DNA of 64,000 nucleotides, taken from Streptomyces sp. F001 (GTDB taxonomy: Bacteria > Actinomycetota > Actinomycetes > Streptomycetales > Streptomycetaceae). The translations under genes and the position numbers were made by a program. Each line of letters begins with the position of its first letter. The first letter of the stretch is position 1. The DNA lies in contig NZ_QZWF01000001.1 of assembly GCF_004187715.1 (NCBI RefSeq), forward strand, positions 248,001 to 312,000. Reading direction: 5' to 3'. This document shows, piece by piece, positions 9,650 through 20,526 of this stretch. Under the pieces are notes generated by a model. That model worked only from the letters and a program-made list of their open reading frames with translations, did no database searches and was not told where the DNA came from.

Positions 9650-11940
9650 TAGGAGTCGGCCTCCGGGCGCTGCGCCGCACCTCCGGGCGCAGTCGGGCCA
9701 GCAGGCGAGCGCGTTCGGCGCCGAAGGCCGGGCCGCTGGTATTCGGAATGGCCGAGGACAGGGGCGGGCAGTGGGTGAAGGTCGGTGCGGCCGTGGGCCA
9801 GCGGGTCCTGCAACGGCTCGCGGTCGACCTCGGGTTCGCTGTCGTCGGGCAGCCGGACGGGGCCGCCGATCGGGTCGGTGAGCCGGTACAGGTTGGCCAG
9901 CAGTCGACGTCGTGGTGCAGGGCGGTGAGCGCCGGGCCGAAGTGGGCGGGAACCAGCGCCGTACAAGCGCTCCAGCGGAGAGCCGTACGTCAGGCGACCC
10001 TCTTGCGCACGGTCGGGGTCAGCTGCCAGGCCGCGGCGCGCGAGACGCTGCCCTGGGAGTGGCCGGAGATCACCAGGCGTCCGCCGGTGGTGCGCCCATG
10101 GTGATCCGCCAGGTCAGTCGGCACGGCTCGCTCGGCGTAGCAGGGCGGGGCGAAGGTGCGCGGCGCGCGCCAGAAGGTGCCGACGTCCCAGAGGATGCCG
10201 ATGGTGCGCCGGGCGGAGGCGTCTTGTAGGCGCGCCGACCCCAGGTGACGAAGAGGATGAAGCCGAGCCGATCAGCCAGGAGCCGAGGCCTGGGCGTCTC
10301 CGCGGCACCGTGGACGAAGGGGTGTGTGCTCGGCGGCCCGGCTCGGGGTCTGCTCCTGCCATGGCACCGACCAGAGCCCCGGTGCCCAGAGCAGGCGACA
10401 GGAGGTCGCGGCGACGAAGAGGGCCCGCGGTCGGTGAGCTGCATGCGCGGGTGCGTGCGATCCGGCGGTGCGTTCGGGTCCTTGGGCTCGCCGATAGGTG
10501 CGTTCCACCACCGCGCTCCGCGCGGGCCAGCCCCAGCGTGCGCCACGCCTGCCAGCCGCACAGGCCGAGCAGACCACCAGCAGCGGCGGGATCACGGACG
10601 CCTGCCAGGTCAGCAGGACCGGCGCACCGGGGATGGCCCGGGTGCCGTCCAGCCAGTCGGCACCCCTGGGACACGCCGGACATCACGGCGCCGAGGCGCA
10701 GGCCGCATCGCGACGGCGGGCCGGCCAGACCGCGCATCGCGGCACGCCGGTCGGAGCGCTCGGGAGGAGGTGGGCGACACGCCGAGGACGATCACCAGCA
10801 GCCCTGTACGAGGCGATGCCGCGAAGCCGCATCGCCCGCAGCGACCGTCGGATTCCCACTCAGGCGCTCCCACCCCGCCGTAGATCAGGCTGAGGGCAAC
10901 AGGCGAGGCGCCGACGGGAGGTGTCGTACGAGGGACGCATCAGTCCCTGGTCGAGGTGCTGCTCGCTGCGGCCCCGTCGGCAGACCGCCCACACGACGAG
11001 GGCCGCGCCGATCACCAGTGCCGCCTCCAGCAGCCGTCCCAGCGTCTCCAGGACGGCCGGTCCGCCGGGTTCGCGGTCGTACCGGGCGGCGGCGCCGGCG
11101 ACCGCGGCGGCCACCGTGAGCAGACCCGCGGCAGTGTGCGCGCCGCGCAGCCGGGCGACCAGGCGCCGGCCGTACCAGAAGCCGGGGCGGCCCAGTGAGG
11201 TGCGGCCGGTGTCCTCCTCGTCCTCGGGGTGCGCGACAGCGGCTGCTCGGACTCGTACGCGGCCCAGGTCCGCAGGGAGAGGTACCACAGCAGGCCGACC
11301 AGGGCGGCGGGCACCAGGGACGCCAGGGCGAGCCTGCGGCCCGGCGGGCTCCACCAGCCGCCGTCGGAACCCGTGGGCGACAGGAAGCCCAGCCAGGAAT
11401 GCCGCTCGGCGCAGGAGTGCGTGCCGCGCACTGCCAGGCGGTCAGGTCCAGGGCGACCTCGCAGGCGGCCGCGACGAGCAGCACCGTCAGGGTCAGTCCC
11501 ACGAGTCGGACCAGCAGCCCGTAGAGCCGCACCGTCCGGACGCGGCCCCGCGCGGTCGGGCGCATCCAGTGCGCGAGGTTGGCCACCATGAACGGCAGTA
11601 ACAGCAGCCACAGGGCGCGGGCGCTGTTGCCGGAGGTGAGGTTGGACCAGACGTACGCCTCGGGCACCGGCCGTCCGGCGGCATGGCCGGCCCGTTCGTC
11701 CGGGGCCGCGGTGTCGGTGCGGGTCTCGACCTCGACGTCGTCGGCGCGCCGGAAGACGGCCGCGGTGTCGTCGCCGGAGATCCGCACCGTGCGCGGGTCG
11801 TCCAGCATGTGCTCGGGTGTGGCACCGCCCACCCCGTGGACCAGCAGTTCCAGGGCGGCCCCGGCATGATCGGGCCGCTCGGCGGGCCCGGCCGCCCCGT
11901 CGTTCCACGCACGTTCCTGCGCACGTTCCACTTCTTGCAC
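9649..11940 (-). CDS. large membrane protein with a lipase-like GHSQG region (many frameshifts)
   Basis: The N-terminal part contains ELLVHGVGGATPEHMLDDP, a hydrolase-like strand with Gly-rich loop, then YVWSNLTSGNSARALWLLLL and PFMVANLAHWMRP. Several hydrophobic segments follow (LYGLLVRLVGLTLTVLLVAA, LALASLVPAALVGLLWYLSL, AAGLLTVAAAVAGAAA, ALVIGAALVVWAVC). The C-terminal soluble part has VISGHSQGSVSRAAAWQL (nucleophile elbow GHSQG), LTYGSPLERLYG and NLYRLTDPIGGPVRL. This matches a conserved actinobacterial integral membrane protein of about 750 residues with an alpha/beta-hydrolase-like core; substrate unknown. At least ten indels. The start is uncertain (11940 is the longest reading). The reading ends in a TAG that coincides with the TA target of IS630 element B. 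Confidence 0.6.
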
Positions 11941-12236
11941 TTCCCCCGTGACCTGCCGTTGGCATCTGTCGGTGCGGGCTCAAGGATCTCCGCTGGACGC
12001 CCCGCCCACACCTCTCCTCACCGAATCTCCCCGATCCGTGTGACAGACAGGCAAAGGATGGCAAAGGATGAAAGGACAAGGCCACGACTGGCATGTTCGC
12101 GTCGGGGCAGCCGGTGGCGTGTCCCGGGCCGCCCGTGGGAATATGGGACGCCAACGCACCGGGGCGGGGAGAATGTCCTTGTCGGAGCGGGTGCGAGAGC
12201 ATGTCGGACGGGCTTGAGGAAAGGACCGGAGCGTAC

Positions 12237-13065
12237 GTGAGTGAGAATCAGAACCTCCTCGCGGAGCAGCGGCGCGCCCTGATCCTGGACGAGGTGCGGG
12301 CGCCGCGGCGGCGTCCGCGTCAACGAGCTGACCCGCAAGCTCGGCGTGTCGGACATGACGGTCCGCCGCGATCTCGACGCGCTGGCCGCCAGGGTGTTCT
12401 GGAGAAGGTCCACGGCGGCGCGGTCCCGGTGGCGGAGGCGAGCACACACGAGCCGGGCTTCGAGGCCAAGTCGGGTCTGGAGCTCACCGCCAAGGAGGAC
12501 ATCGCCAAGGCGCGGCGCAGCTGGTCGCGCCGGGCTCGGCGATCGCACTGTCGGGCGGTACGACGACGTATGCGCTGGCGCACCACCTGATCGAGGTGGC
12601 CGATCTCACCGTCGTCACCAACTCGGTGCGGGTCGCCGACGTCTTCCACGCGGCGCAGCGCTCCTCGGCCAGCGCCAGGGCGCAGCCACGGTGGTGCTGA
12701 CGGGCGGCGTACGCACCCCGTCCGACTCGCTGGTGGGGCCGGTGGCCGACCAGGCGATCGCGACGCTCCACTTCGATGTGCTGTTCCTCGGAGTGCACGG
12801 GATATCGATGGAGGCCGGTCTGTCGACGCCGAACCTCGCGGAGGCGGAGACCAACCGGCGCCTGGTGCAGTCGGCGCGGCGGGTCGTGGTGGTCGCCGAC
12901 CACACCAAGTGGGGCACGGTGGGCCTGAGTTCCTTCGCCACGCTGGAGCAGGTCGACACGCTGGTCACCGACTCGGGGCTGCCCGCCGATGCCCGGGCCG
13001 AGATCTCCGAGCATCTGCGGCACCTGGTGGTGGCGGGCGAGGAGGAGGACGCGGAAGACCTCTGA
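12237..13065 (+). CDS. DeoR-family transcriptional regulator (frameshifted)
   Basis: GTG at 12237 (VSENQNLLAEQRRALILDEV) is preferred over an in-frame ATG at 12201, because the DeoR family normally starts just before the RRxxIL helix. The helix-turn-helix is VRVNELTRKLGVSDMTVRRD L with LEKVHGGA after it. The sugar-phosphate-binding DeoRC domain has SGGTTTYALAHHLIEV, LTVVTNSVRVADVFH, VVLTGGVRTPSDSLVGPVAD and VVVVADHTKWGTVGLSSFAT. It ends at 13065. About 275 codons. DeoR proteins bind sugar phosphates and usually repress neighbouring catabolic genes, but no sugar gene is adjacent here. Three or four indels. Confidence 0.85.
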
Positions 13066-13144
13066 CCGCGTCGGCGGCGCAGACATCTGACGGGCCGCCA
13101 GCTATGGTGGGCTGCCTGTCCTGCCTGCGTACAGGGGGTTTCGC

Positions 13145-13673
13145 ATGGCTCGCCGTCTGCGTCCGGTGGAGGTCGACTTCGTCCGGGCCGCGCCGTACGG
13201 CTGGTCTTCGCCCGCGAGATCACCGCTCCCCTCAGACGGTCTTCCGTGCGCTCGCCGAGGACGTGCCCGGCTGGACGCAGTGGTTCTCAGCAGTGACGCT
13301 GGCCCGGCCCACCGACGACGGCGCCGGACGGGAGATCCGGCTCAAAGGTGGTACGCAGTTCGCGGAGACGATCCTGGTGGCCAAGGAGCCCGAGGTGTAC
13401 GCGTACCGCGTCGACGAGACCAACACGCCGGGGGCCCGTGCGCTCGTCGAGGAGTGGCGGCTCACGCCGGCCGGTGCCGGCACGCGCGTGCAGTGGACGT
13501 TCGCCGCCGACGGGACGCCGGTGTTCCGCCTCGTGCTCGGGCTGGCGCGGGGGCCTGGGCGCGCGTTCAAGGACGCCGTGACGGCGCTGGACGCGGCGGC
13601 TCGCACGGTGAGCGCTCAGTCCGGCCAGCGGCCTGTGCGAGCAGTGTCCCGATCGCCGCCGTGTACGGCGTGA
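13145..13673 (+). CDS. SRPBCC-family (polyketide cyclase/START-like) protein (frameshifted)
   Basis: ATG at 13145 (MARRLRPVEVDFV) leads to ITAPPQTVFRALAEDVPGWT, QWFSAVTLARP, EVYAYRVDETNTPGARALVE, EWRLTPAGAGTRVQWTFAAD and FKDAVTALDAAA, the helix-grip pattern of SRPBCC proteins. These bind hydrophobic ligands or act as lipid/polyketide-handling proteins; no ligand can be named. Two indels (near 13198 and 13232) break the N-terminal third. The C-terminus is uncertain: the frame runs to 13673, overlapping the convergent gene, but a further missing base near 13615 would end it earlier. Confidence 0.7.
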
Positions 13674-14725
13674 TGTCCAGTCCCTGCTCGGCGAGCCAGG
13701 TGTCCGAGTAGTACTTGTCCAGGTAGCGGTCCCCGGGGTCGCACAGCAAGGTGACCACGCTGCCCGTAGCCCGTCCGCCACCATCTCGGCGACGATCTTC
13801 AGGGCGCTCCACAGACCGGTGCCGGTCGAGCCGCCCGCCTTGCGGCCGATGGCCTGTTCCAGGGCGCGCACGGCGGCGATACGGCGCGTCGGGCACCTTC
13901 ATCATCCGGTCGATGGCGCCGGGCACGAAGCTCGGTTCCATACGTGGACCGATGCCCTCGATGCGGGAGCCGAGTCGCAGGTGACGTCCGGATCGCCGGT
14001 GGTCCAGCCCTCGAAGAAGCAGAGTTTTCTCCGGGTCGGCGACGCACACGCGCGTGTCGGACTGCATGTAGTGGACGTAGCGCGCGATGGTCGCGAGGTG
14101 CGCCGGTGCCGGCCGTGGCGACGATCCACGCGGGCTGCGGGAACCGCTCCAACTCCAGCTGGCGGAAGATGGATTCGGCGATGTTGTTGTTGCCGCGCCA
14201 GTCCGTGGCGCGTTCCGCGTAGGTGAACTGGTCCATGTAGTGGCCGCCCGTGTCGGCCGCGAGGCGGGCGGACTCCTCGTACATCGTGCGCGGGTCGTCC
14301 ACGAAATGGCACTGCCCGCCGTGGAACTCGATCAGGCGGCACTTCTCGGCGCTCGTCGTGCGGGGCATGACGGCGATGAAGGGCACGCCGATCAGCTTCG
14401 CGAAGTACGCCTCGGAGACTGCCGTGGAGCCGCTGGAGGCCTCGATCACCGGGCGGCCGGCCGGATCCAGCACATTGCACAGGCCGTAGAGGAAGAGCGA
14501 GCGGCGAGCCGGTGTTCAGGCTGCCGGTGGGATGGGTCGACTCGTCCTTGAGGTACAGGTCGATGCCCCAGTGGTCCGGCAGCGGGAACCGGAGGAGGTG
14601 GGTCGGCAGAACGGTTGGCGTCGGCCTGCACCTTGCGGACGGCTCTTTCAGCCAGCCGCGGTAGACGGTGTCGCTGTGGTCGACGTCGAGGGTGGCGCCG
14701 GTCCTGGTCTGCTGGGGGGTGTCAC
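13614..14725 (-). CDS. PLP-dependent cysteine synthase-like protein (frameshifted)
   Basis: Reading leftward: [58 protein letters not shown] (PLP lysine in SLKHR), [20 protein letters not shown] (phosphate-binding SGSTA), [81 protein letters not shown] and [20 protein letters not shown]. This is a fold-type II PLP enzyme of the CysK/CBS superfamily, of a long form common in actinomycetes, probably about 370 residues. Reaction inferred as beta-replacement on an activated serine. The exact start (near 14725) and end (near 13614) are blurred by indels. Confidence 0.8.
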
Positions 14726-15032
14726 GGCGGGGGCTCCTTAGGGCCTGTCCGGCGGGTGGCGCGGCCGGTACACCGATCATAAACAGGCTTCCGCACGCTT
14801 CTCACCTGCATAAACGCATCTTGAGCAGCTCAAAGGCGCCCCTGGAGGCGCGGTGGACCGTTGCGCACCACCCCCGGCAAAAGCCCTCGGGGGCGCATTC
14901 GCGCGAGTGCTCCGGGTGGCCTATGCCCGGGTGACGTGCGCACTGGTGCGCGACTTCGGTGACGGGCAGACTGCACCGCGCGGGACGAAAACGCCGGACA
15001 GGAAGCCACGCGCGAGGAGGGGGCAGGAGGGC
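14726..15032. other. intergenic region between divergent genes
   Basis: About 305 bases between the cysteine-synthase-like gene and the next rightward gene. It should hold both promoters. The piece around 14790-14830 is locally AT-richer and is the likeliest promoter area for the leftward gene. A short repeat GCGCC...GGCGC lies near 14837. No gene is seen. Confidence 0.4.
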
Positions 15033-15356
15033 ATGGCGGAGCCGGAGTTCACGGCCATGGGGGTGCGGATCGGTAAGGGCCTGCGCTCCCTCACCCGGGC
15101 CGGGCAGGTCCGGATCAGCGACGGCAGGCTGGAGTTGCTCACCAGTTACGGGAGCGAGATCGACAGCGCACCGGTGCAGGCGGTGCGGGCGTCGAAGCCC
15201 TGGTTCGCCTCCGGGGCACGCGCGCTGGCCGACCTCAACGGCAAGCGCTACTCACTGACGTTGGGCGAGCACGACCCCGCACCGGGCGAGCCGGGACCGC
15301 CCGCGGCACGCCGCTTCATCGAGGCCGTACGCAGGGCGGCACGCCGTGACGGCTGA
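15033..15356 (+). CDS. conserved hypothetical protein, 107 residues
   Basis: ATG at 15033 is preceded by a strong purine-rich ribosome site (gaggagg and ggcagga). The product starts MAEPEFTAMGVRIGKGLRSL and contains a beta-rich pattern, QVRISDGRLELLTSYGSEID, ASKPWFASGARALADLNGKR and YSLTLGEHDP, ending in a basic tail RRAARRDG. The alternating strands resemble a small PH-like domain, but that is only an impression. No signal peptide or membrane segment. It is one of the few undamaged genes in the first 37 kb. Confidence 0.7.
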   Translation: MAEPEFTAMGVRIGKGLRSLTRAGQVRISDGRLELLTSYGSEIDSAPVQAVRASKPWFASGARALADLNGKRYSLTLGEHDPAPGEPGPPAARRFIEAVRRAARRDG

Positions 15357-15774
15357 GCGCCGCCGGGGCGGGCGGCCCGGCGGGGGTGACGGTGGTGGCC
15401 GAGCCGCGGTGGCGCCGGGCGAGCGAGGCGAGGAGGCGCGGGGCGGCCGAGCCGCGGTGGCCCTCGGTGGCCGACCGGCGGCGGTGGGCCGTGGTGGCCC
15501 CACGGACGTGGGCCGTGACAGCCATGCCCGCCTGAGTCGTGCAGGCCACGTCGACGTGAGCCGCGCAGCCGCTCGGACGAGCCATGGCCGCCACACAGCC
15601 GCGAGTTGCGCGGCTGGACCCCCTGCGTCACTCTGGTCTCACGTCACTCTGGGTTTACCGGCGATAACGCTGCGAACCAGCCGCCGGCCACGACAGCAGG
15701 CGGCAGTTCACGCAGGCGCGCTGCTGGATCCGAACTCCGTGTTCTTCCGGACCTCACGTCGGGGAGTCGCAGCC
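15357..15774. other. intergenic region with a repeated GC-rich motif
   Basis: About 418 bases. The 15-mer GCCGAGCCGCGGTGG occurs at about 15399-15413 and again at about 15447-15461, inside a low-complexity GGC/GGT-rich stretch running to about 15510. From 15620 the composition normalises and includes a less GC-rich piece (ggtttaccggcgataacg, about 15653-15670) that may hold the promoter of the downstream ATPase gene. No gene is seen. Confidence 0.4.
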
Positions 15775-16298
15775 GTGATCAGTCACCCACGCAGGCACTG
15801 CACGGTGGAGCTCCAAGCCCTGCCGTCGCGGATCGGCCAGGTCCGCAGAATCGTATCTGCACAGTTGCGCTACTGGCATCTGGATGCCCTGATAGACCGA
15901 GCGGCGCTCGGTGTGACCGAACTGCTCTCGAACGTCCACCGGCATGCCCAACCCGACAAGACCTGCACCGTGGAGATCGAGCTGCTGCTCGACCGCCTCA
16001 TGGTGTCGGTGCGCGACCGCGACCCCCGCCTCCCGGTGGTGGCGGACGCGGATCCGCTGGCCACCTGCGGGCGCGGTCTCGCGATGGTGGCGCGATGAGC
16101 GAGAGCTGGGGGGTGCGGCCCGACGGCGACCAGGGCAAGGTCGTCTGGTTCACGCTGCCGACGGCCTCGCCCCCGGTGAAGGCGCCCCCACGCCCGGCCC
16201 GCCGCACGGCCTCGGAGCCCGCACCCGGGTTCGCGGAGGCCGAACCCGTCGGCCGTACGCCCGAACACGCTCCCGCCCGGTCGGCCGTTGTCGGCTGA
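15775..16298 (+). CDS. anti-sigma-factor-like ATP-binding protein (HATPase_c; one frameshift)
   Basis: GTG at 15775 gives ISHPRRHCTVELQALPSRIG and QVRRIVSAQLRYWHLDALID. The Bergerat-fold N box follows, AALGVTELLSNVHRHAQPDK (E and N conserved), then VEIELLLDRLMVSVRDRDP with the G1-like DRDPRLP and a G2-like GRGLAMV, and WGVRPDGDQGKVVWFTLP. This is the single-domain histidine-kinase-like ATPase family (RsbW/SpoIIAB-like) expanded in Streptomyces. Members bind or phosphorylate anti-sigma antagonists, but no partner gene is adjacent. One indel near 16098. The C-terminal 40 residues are Pro/Ala-rich and probably disordered. Confidence 0.8.
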
Positions 16299-16325
16299 CC
16301 GGGCGGTGAGAGGGCCTCGGCGAAG

Positions 16326-16650
16326 TCACCGCAGGACCGAGGCCCGTCGCTCCGCCGCGATGGCGCGCAGCACGTTGACGAGCGTGTCGGAGTCCTGGAT
16401 GCGGTGCGGCGCCCAGGCGGCGCGGGTGACGACGTAGTCCCCGCGAGTTCGGACTGCCCGTACACCGCGCGGACGGTGAAGGTCTCGCTCCGGCCGTCGG
16501 TGAAGGTGAGCCGGGCCGTGTCGCCGAGGATGAGGGCCTGCTTGTCGGCTTCCTCTCGGTGATCGCGATGCCGTCGGCGCCAAGGGCGTCCAGGGAGCCC
16601 CGCACGGTGCCGAGTTCGAAGGTGCGCTCCAAGGCGACGGGGTCGGTGAC
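16326..16650 (-). pseudogene. fragment of an FtsX/MacB-type ABC transporter permease
   Basis: Leftward reading gives ALTVTDPVALERTFELGTVR, GSLDALGADGIAIT, EADKQALILGDTARLTFTDG, RSETFTVRAVYGQSELAGDY and VVTRAAWAPHRI, ending RAIAAERRASVLR at 16326. This is the periplasmic core domain between membrane segments of FtsX-family permeases. Only about 105 codons are present, with no membrane segment and no ATPase partner. So besides two indels it is truly truncated. It abuts the stop of the SHOCT gene upstream. Confidence 0.55.
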
Positions 16651-16652
16651 GG

Positions 16653-16954
16653 TCAGCGCCCGCCCCTGTCCGTACGGCCGAACTGCTCGTCCAGCACGGA
16701 CAGCCTGCGCCAGTACTCGTCCTCGTCGATCTCGCCGGAAGCGAAGCGGCGGCCGAGGACGGCGATGGGCGAGTCGCCGGTCGGGCGGCTGTGTCCACCC
16801 CGCGCCACGGTGCGCGACGGCCGCGCCCGACGGTGCGGCGCAGGACGGTGACGGCGCCGACGATCACTGCCGCCCAGATCAGCGGGAAGAGAAGGATCCA
16901 CGGGCCGGGGCCGCCGTCCAGTGTGCGAGGGTCTGCATCTCGAGTCATCTCCAA
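16653..16954 (-). CDS. small SHOCT-domain membrane protein (one frameshift)
   Basis: ATG at 16954 (MEMTRDADPRTLDGGPGPWI) or the internal ATG at 16948. One membrane segment (ILLFPLIWAAVIVGAVTVL) is followed by a basic stretch and a C-terminal SHOCT motif, SPIAVLGRRFASGEIDEDEY WRRLSVLDEQF. About 100 codons. SHOCT is a short oligomerisation motif on membrane or secreted proteins in Streptomyces; cellular role unknown. One indel near 16790 separates the membrane and SHOCT parts. The stop is at 16653. Confidence 0.7.
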
Positions 16955-17095
16955 GTCGCGTCATCGGATCTTTCGTCGATGCCTCGAGACTCGCGCCGCA
17001 GGGGCTTCCGGGTCGTCGTACGGCCAGCGGCAGTGCGGGTACCTCACGGGAGTAGTACGCAGGGCCGGTTCCGCTGCTCCAGAGGGCTCGGATTT

Positions 17096-17117
17096 CTGTA
17101 ACTACTAGTATGTACAG
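17096..17117. promoter_or_regulatory. candidate TetR operator (symmetric 22-bp site)
   Basis: CTGTA (17096-17100) and its inverse TACAG (17113-17117) are placed symmetrically around the palindrome ACTAGT (17104-17109). The site lies just before the TetR start at 17125, the usual place for autorepression. Binding is inferred. Confidence 0.45.
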
Positions 17118-17124
17118 TGACGGC

Positions 17125-17680
17125 ATGAGCACCTCGGACCGACTGATCGAGTCCACCCGGGAACTGCTGTGGGAGCGCGGCTATGGGGCACCAGCCCCAA
17201 AGCCATCCTGGAGCGCGCGGGCGCCGGGCAGGCAGCATGTACCACCACTTCAAGGGGAAGCCGGATCTCGCCCTGGCCGCAATCCGGCGGACCGCCGAGG
17301 AGATGCGGGCTACCGCCGCGGGAGTACTCGACGGTCGGGGAACGCCGTACGAGCGCATCGAGGCGTATCTGCGGCGCGAGCGCGATGTGCTGCGCGGCTG
17401 TCCGATAGGGCGGCTGACGATGGACCCGGACGTCATCGCGAACGACGACCTGCGGGCGCCCGTCGACGAGACGATCGACTGGCTGCGTGAACGGCTCGCC
17501 GGGATCGTCGAGGAGAGGCAAGGAGCAGGGCCAGTTCGCGCCCGGGCTCGACGGTGAGTCGATCGCGGCGACGATCGTCGCAACCGTCCAGGGCGGCTAC
17601 GTCCTCGCCCGCGCGTCCGGTTCGCCCGCCGCCTTCGATGCGGGCGTCCGGGGTCTGCTCTCCTTCTCTCACCGCGCTAG
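17125..17680 (+). CDS. TetR/AcrR-family regulator of the DUF4865-tautomerase operon (frameshifted)
   Basis: ATG at 17125 (MSTSDRLIESTRELLWERGY) is the likely start; an in-frame ATG at 17110 lies inside the candidate operator. The helix-turn-helix continues TSPKAILERAGAGQGSMYHH FKGKPDL. The ligand-binding part has EEMRATAAGVLDGRGTPYER, REVLRGCPIGRLTMDPDVI-like text and ESIAATIVATVQGGYVLARA, and ends at TAG 17680. The 'GCPIG' element is typical of the TetR subgroup beside YusR/tautomerase genes. About 185 codons, three indels. The next gene begins 12 bases later with a clear ribosome site, so they form one operon. Confidence 0.8.
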
Positions 17681-17692
17681 GAAGGCGGCCCG

Positions 17693-18267
17693 ATGCACGC
17701 GATGCAGTACGAACTCACTCTGCCCGCCGACTACGACATGAAGATCATCCGCCGGCGCGTCGCGCGCAAGGGGCACCTGCTCGACGAGTGGCAGGGCCTG
17801 GGCTTCAAGACGTATCTGATGCGCGAGCGAGGTGTGCACGGATCGCCGGTCAACCAGTACGCGCCGTTCTATCTCTGGAACACCGTGGCGGGCATGAACT
17901 CTTCCTCTGGGGAGGCCCTTCCAAGGGATCGCCGACGACTTCGGGCGGCCGTCGGTCCGGCAGTGGACGGGCTGGCGTACGAGGAGGGCGGCGCCGCCCA
18001 CTCCTCCGCTCGGACAGCGGTGCGGCGGCGCCGACGGGTTCCGACCGACGGACTGTTGAGCGAGGTCATGGCGGAGGCGGTGCGGGAGACCGGCGGCTGG
18101 CCGGCAAGGACGGTGCGGTGCTGGCGGCGGCCGCCGTGGACACAGGTCACTGGGAGCTCGTCCACTTCTCTCTGTGGGAACACGACACGCCCAAGACCGA
18201 GGGCGATGTGTTCGAGGTACTGCGCATGTCCGCGCCGGGACGCGATCGGCTGGCCCGATCATGTTGA
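17693..18267 (+). CDS. DUF4865 family protein (frameshifted)
   Basis: ATG at 17693 follows a ribosome site (aggaaggcgg). The product begins MHAMQYELTLPADYDMKIIR and continues RRVARKGHLLDEWQGLGFKT, YLMRERGVHGSPVNQYAPFY and LWNTVAGMNLFLWGGPFQGI, then LLSEVMAEAVRETGGW and TGHWELVHFSLWEHDTPKTE GDVFEVLRMS, ending at 18267. About 190 codons matches DUF4865. Function unknown; in many bacteria it sits between a TetR regulator and a tautomerase, as here. Four or so indels. Confidence 0.8.
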
Positions 18268-18362
18268 TCTCTGACCAAAGGCCACTTTCGGCCATGACGA
18301 CCGTGCAGAGGATGGGAGGTGACAGGCCGCCATGGTCTGCGGAGGTGACGAAAGGCAAGGAC

Positions 18363-18537
18363 ATGGCACTGGAGATGCGCGATCGCTGTGAGCGCTGCGA
18401 GACGGCGGCTGCCGCTCGACGCGCCCGCCCGCATCTGCTCGTACGAGTGCACCTTCTGTGTGCCGTGCAGCGAAGCGATGCGGGACGTCTGTCCCAACTG
18501 CGGTGGCGAGCTGGTCCCCAGACCTCGCCGTTCCTGA
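18363..18537 (+). CDS. DUF1272 zinc-ribbon protein (one inserted base)
   Basis: ATG at 18363 gives MALEMRDRCERCETALPLDA, PARICSYECTFCVPCSEAMR and DVCPNCGGELVPRPRRS, ending at 18537. Eight cysteines in CxxC pairs define DUF1272, a 55-60 residue treble-clef/zinc-ribbon-like protein of unknown role. An extra G near 18411 breaks the frame; elsewhere in this window the errors are mainly losses. It lies between the DUF4865 and tautomerase genes on the same strand, 18 bases before the latter, so it is probably co-transcribed. Confidence 0.8.
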
Positions 18538-18555
18538 CAAGGAGGACCCCCACAC

Positions 18556-18980
18556 ATGCCCTTCGTCCGCATCGATGCCTCGGATCCGACCCCGAGCGGC
18601 TGGAGGCCCTCGGCCGTGCCGTGCACGACGCCCTGGTGGAGGCCATCGGGATTCCGGCCGACGACCGGTTCCAGGTGCTGGTCGGTCATGACGGCAGCCG
18701 AAACACCCTGCGCTACGACGACGGCTATCTCGGCATCCGCCGGGACGACGGCCTCGTGTTCGTCACGATCACGATGCGCTCCGGGCGGACACCCGCGCAG
18801 AAGCAGGCGCTGTTCCGGCGGACAGCAGAACTCGCCCACGAGTACGCGGGGACCGAGCCGCGGAACGTGTTCGTCAACCTGCTCGAGAACGAGCCCGTCG
18901 ACTGGTCGTTCGGCGAGGGGGTCGCGCAGTACGCCGACAGCCGCGCCCGTCGATTCCCCCACCCTCACCGGACCGTCGTC

Positions 18981-18984
<4 letters not shown>
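18556..18984 (+). CDS. tautomerase-family protein (frameshifted)
   Basis: ATG at 18556 follows a strong ribosome site (aaggagg). MPFVRIDASDPTPERLEALG exposes Pro-2, the catalytic general base of the tautomerase (4-oxalocrotonate/MIF) superfamily after Met removal. Then RAVHDALVEAIGIPADDRFQ, LVFVTITMRSGRTPAQKQAL, ELAHEYAGTEPRNVFVNLLE and GEGVAQYADS. About 140 codons is the long MSAD-like form. It ends at TAG 18984, overlapping the stop of the convergent ilvC by CTAG. Two indels (near 18598 and 18950). Substrate unknown. Confidence 0.8.
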
Positions 18985-20479
<1,495 letters not shown>

Positions 20480-20526
20480 TTATGCAGCGCACCGTTTCGT
20501 CACCTGAAACAGCGAGGTCGAAGGGC

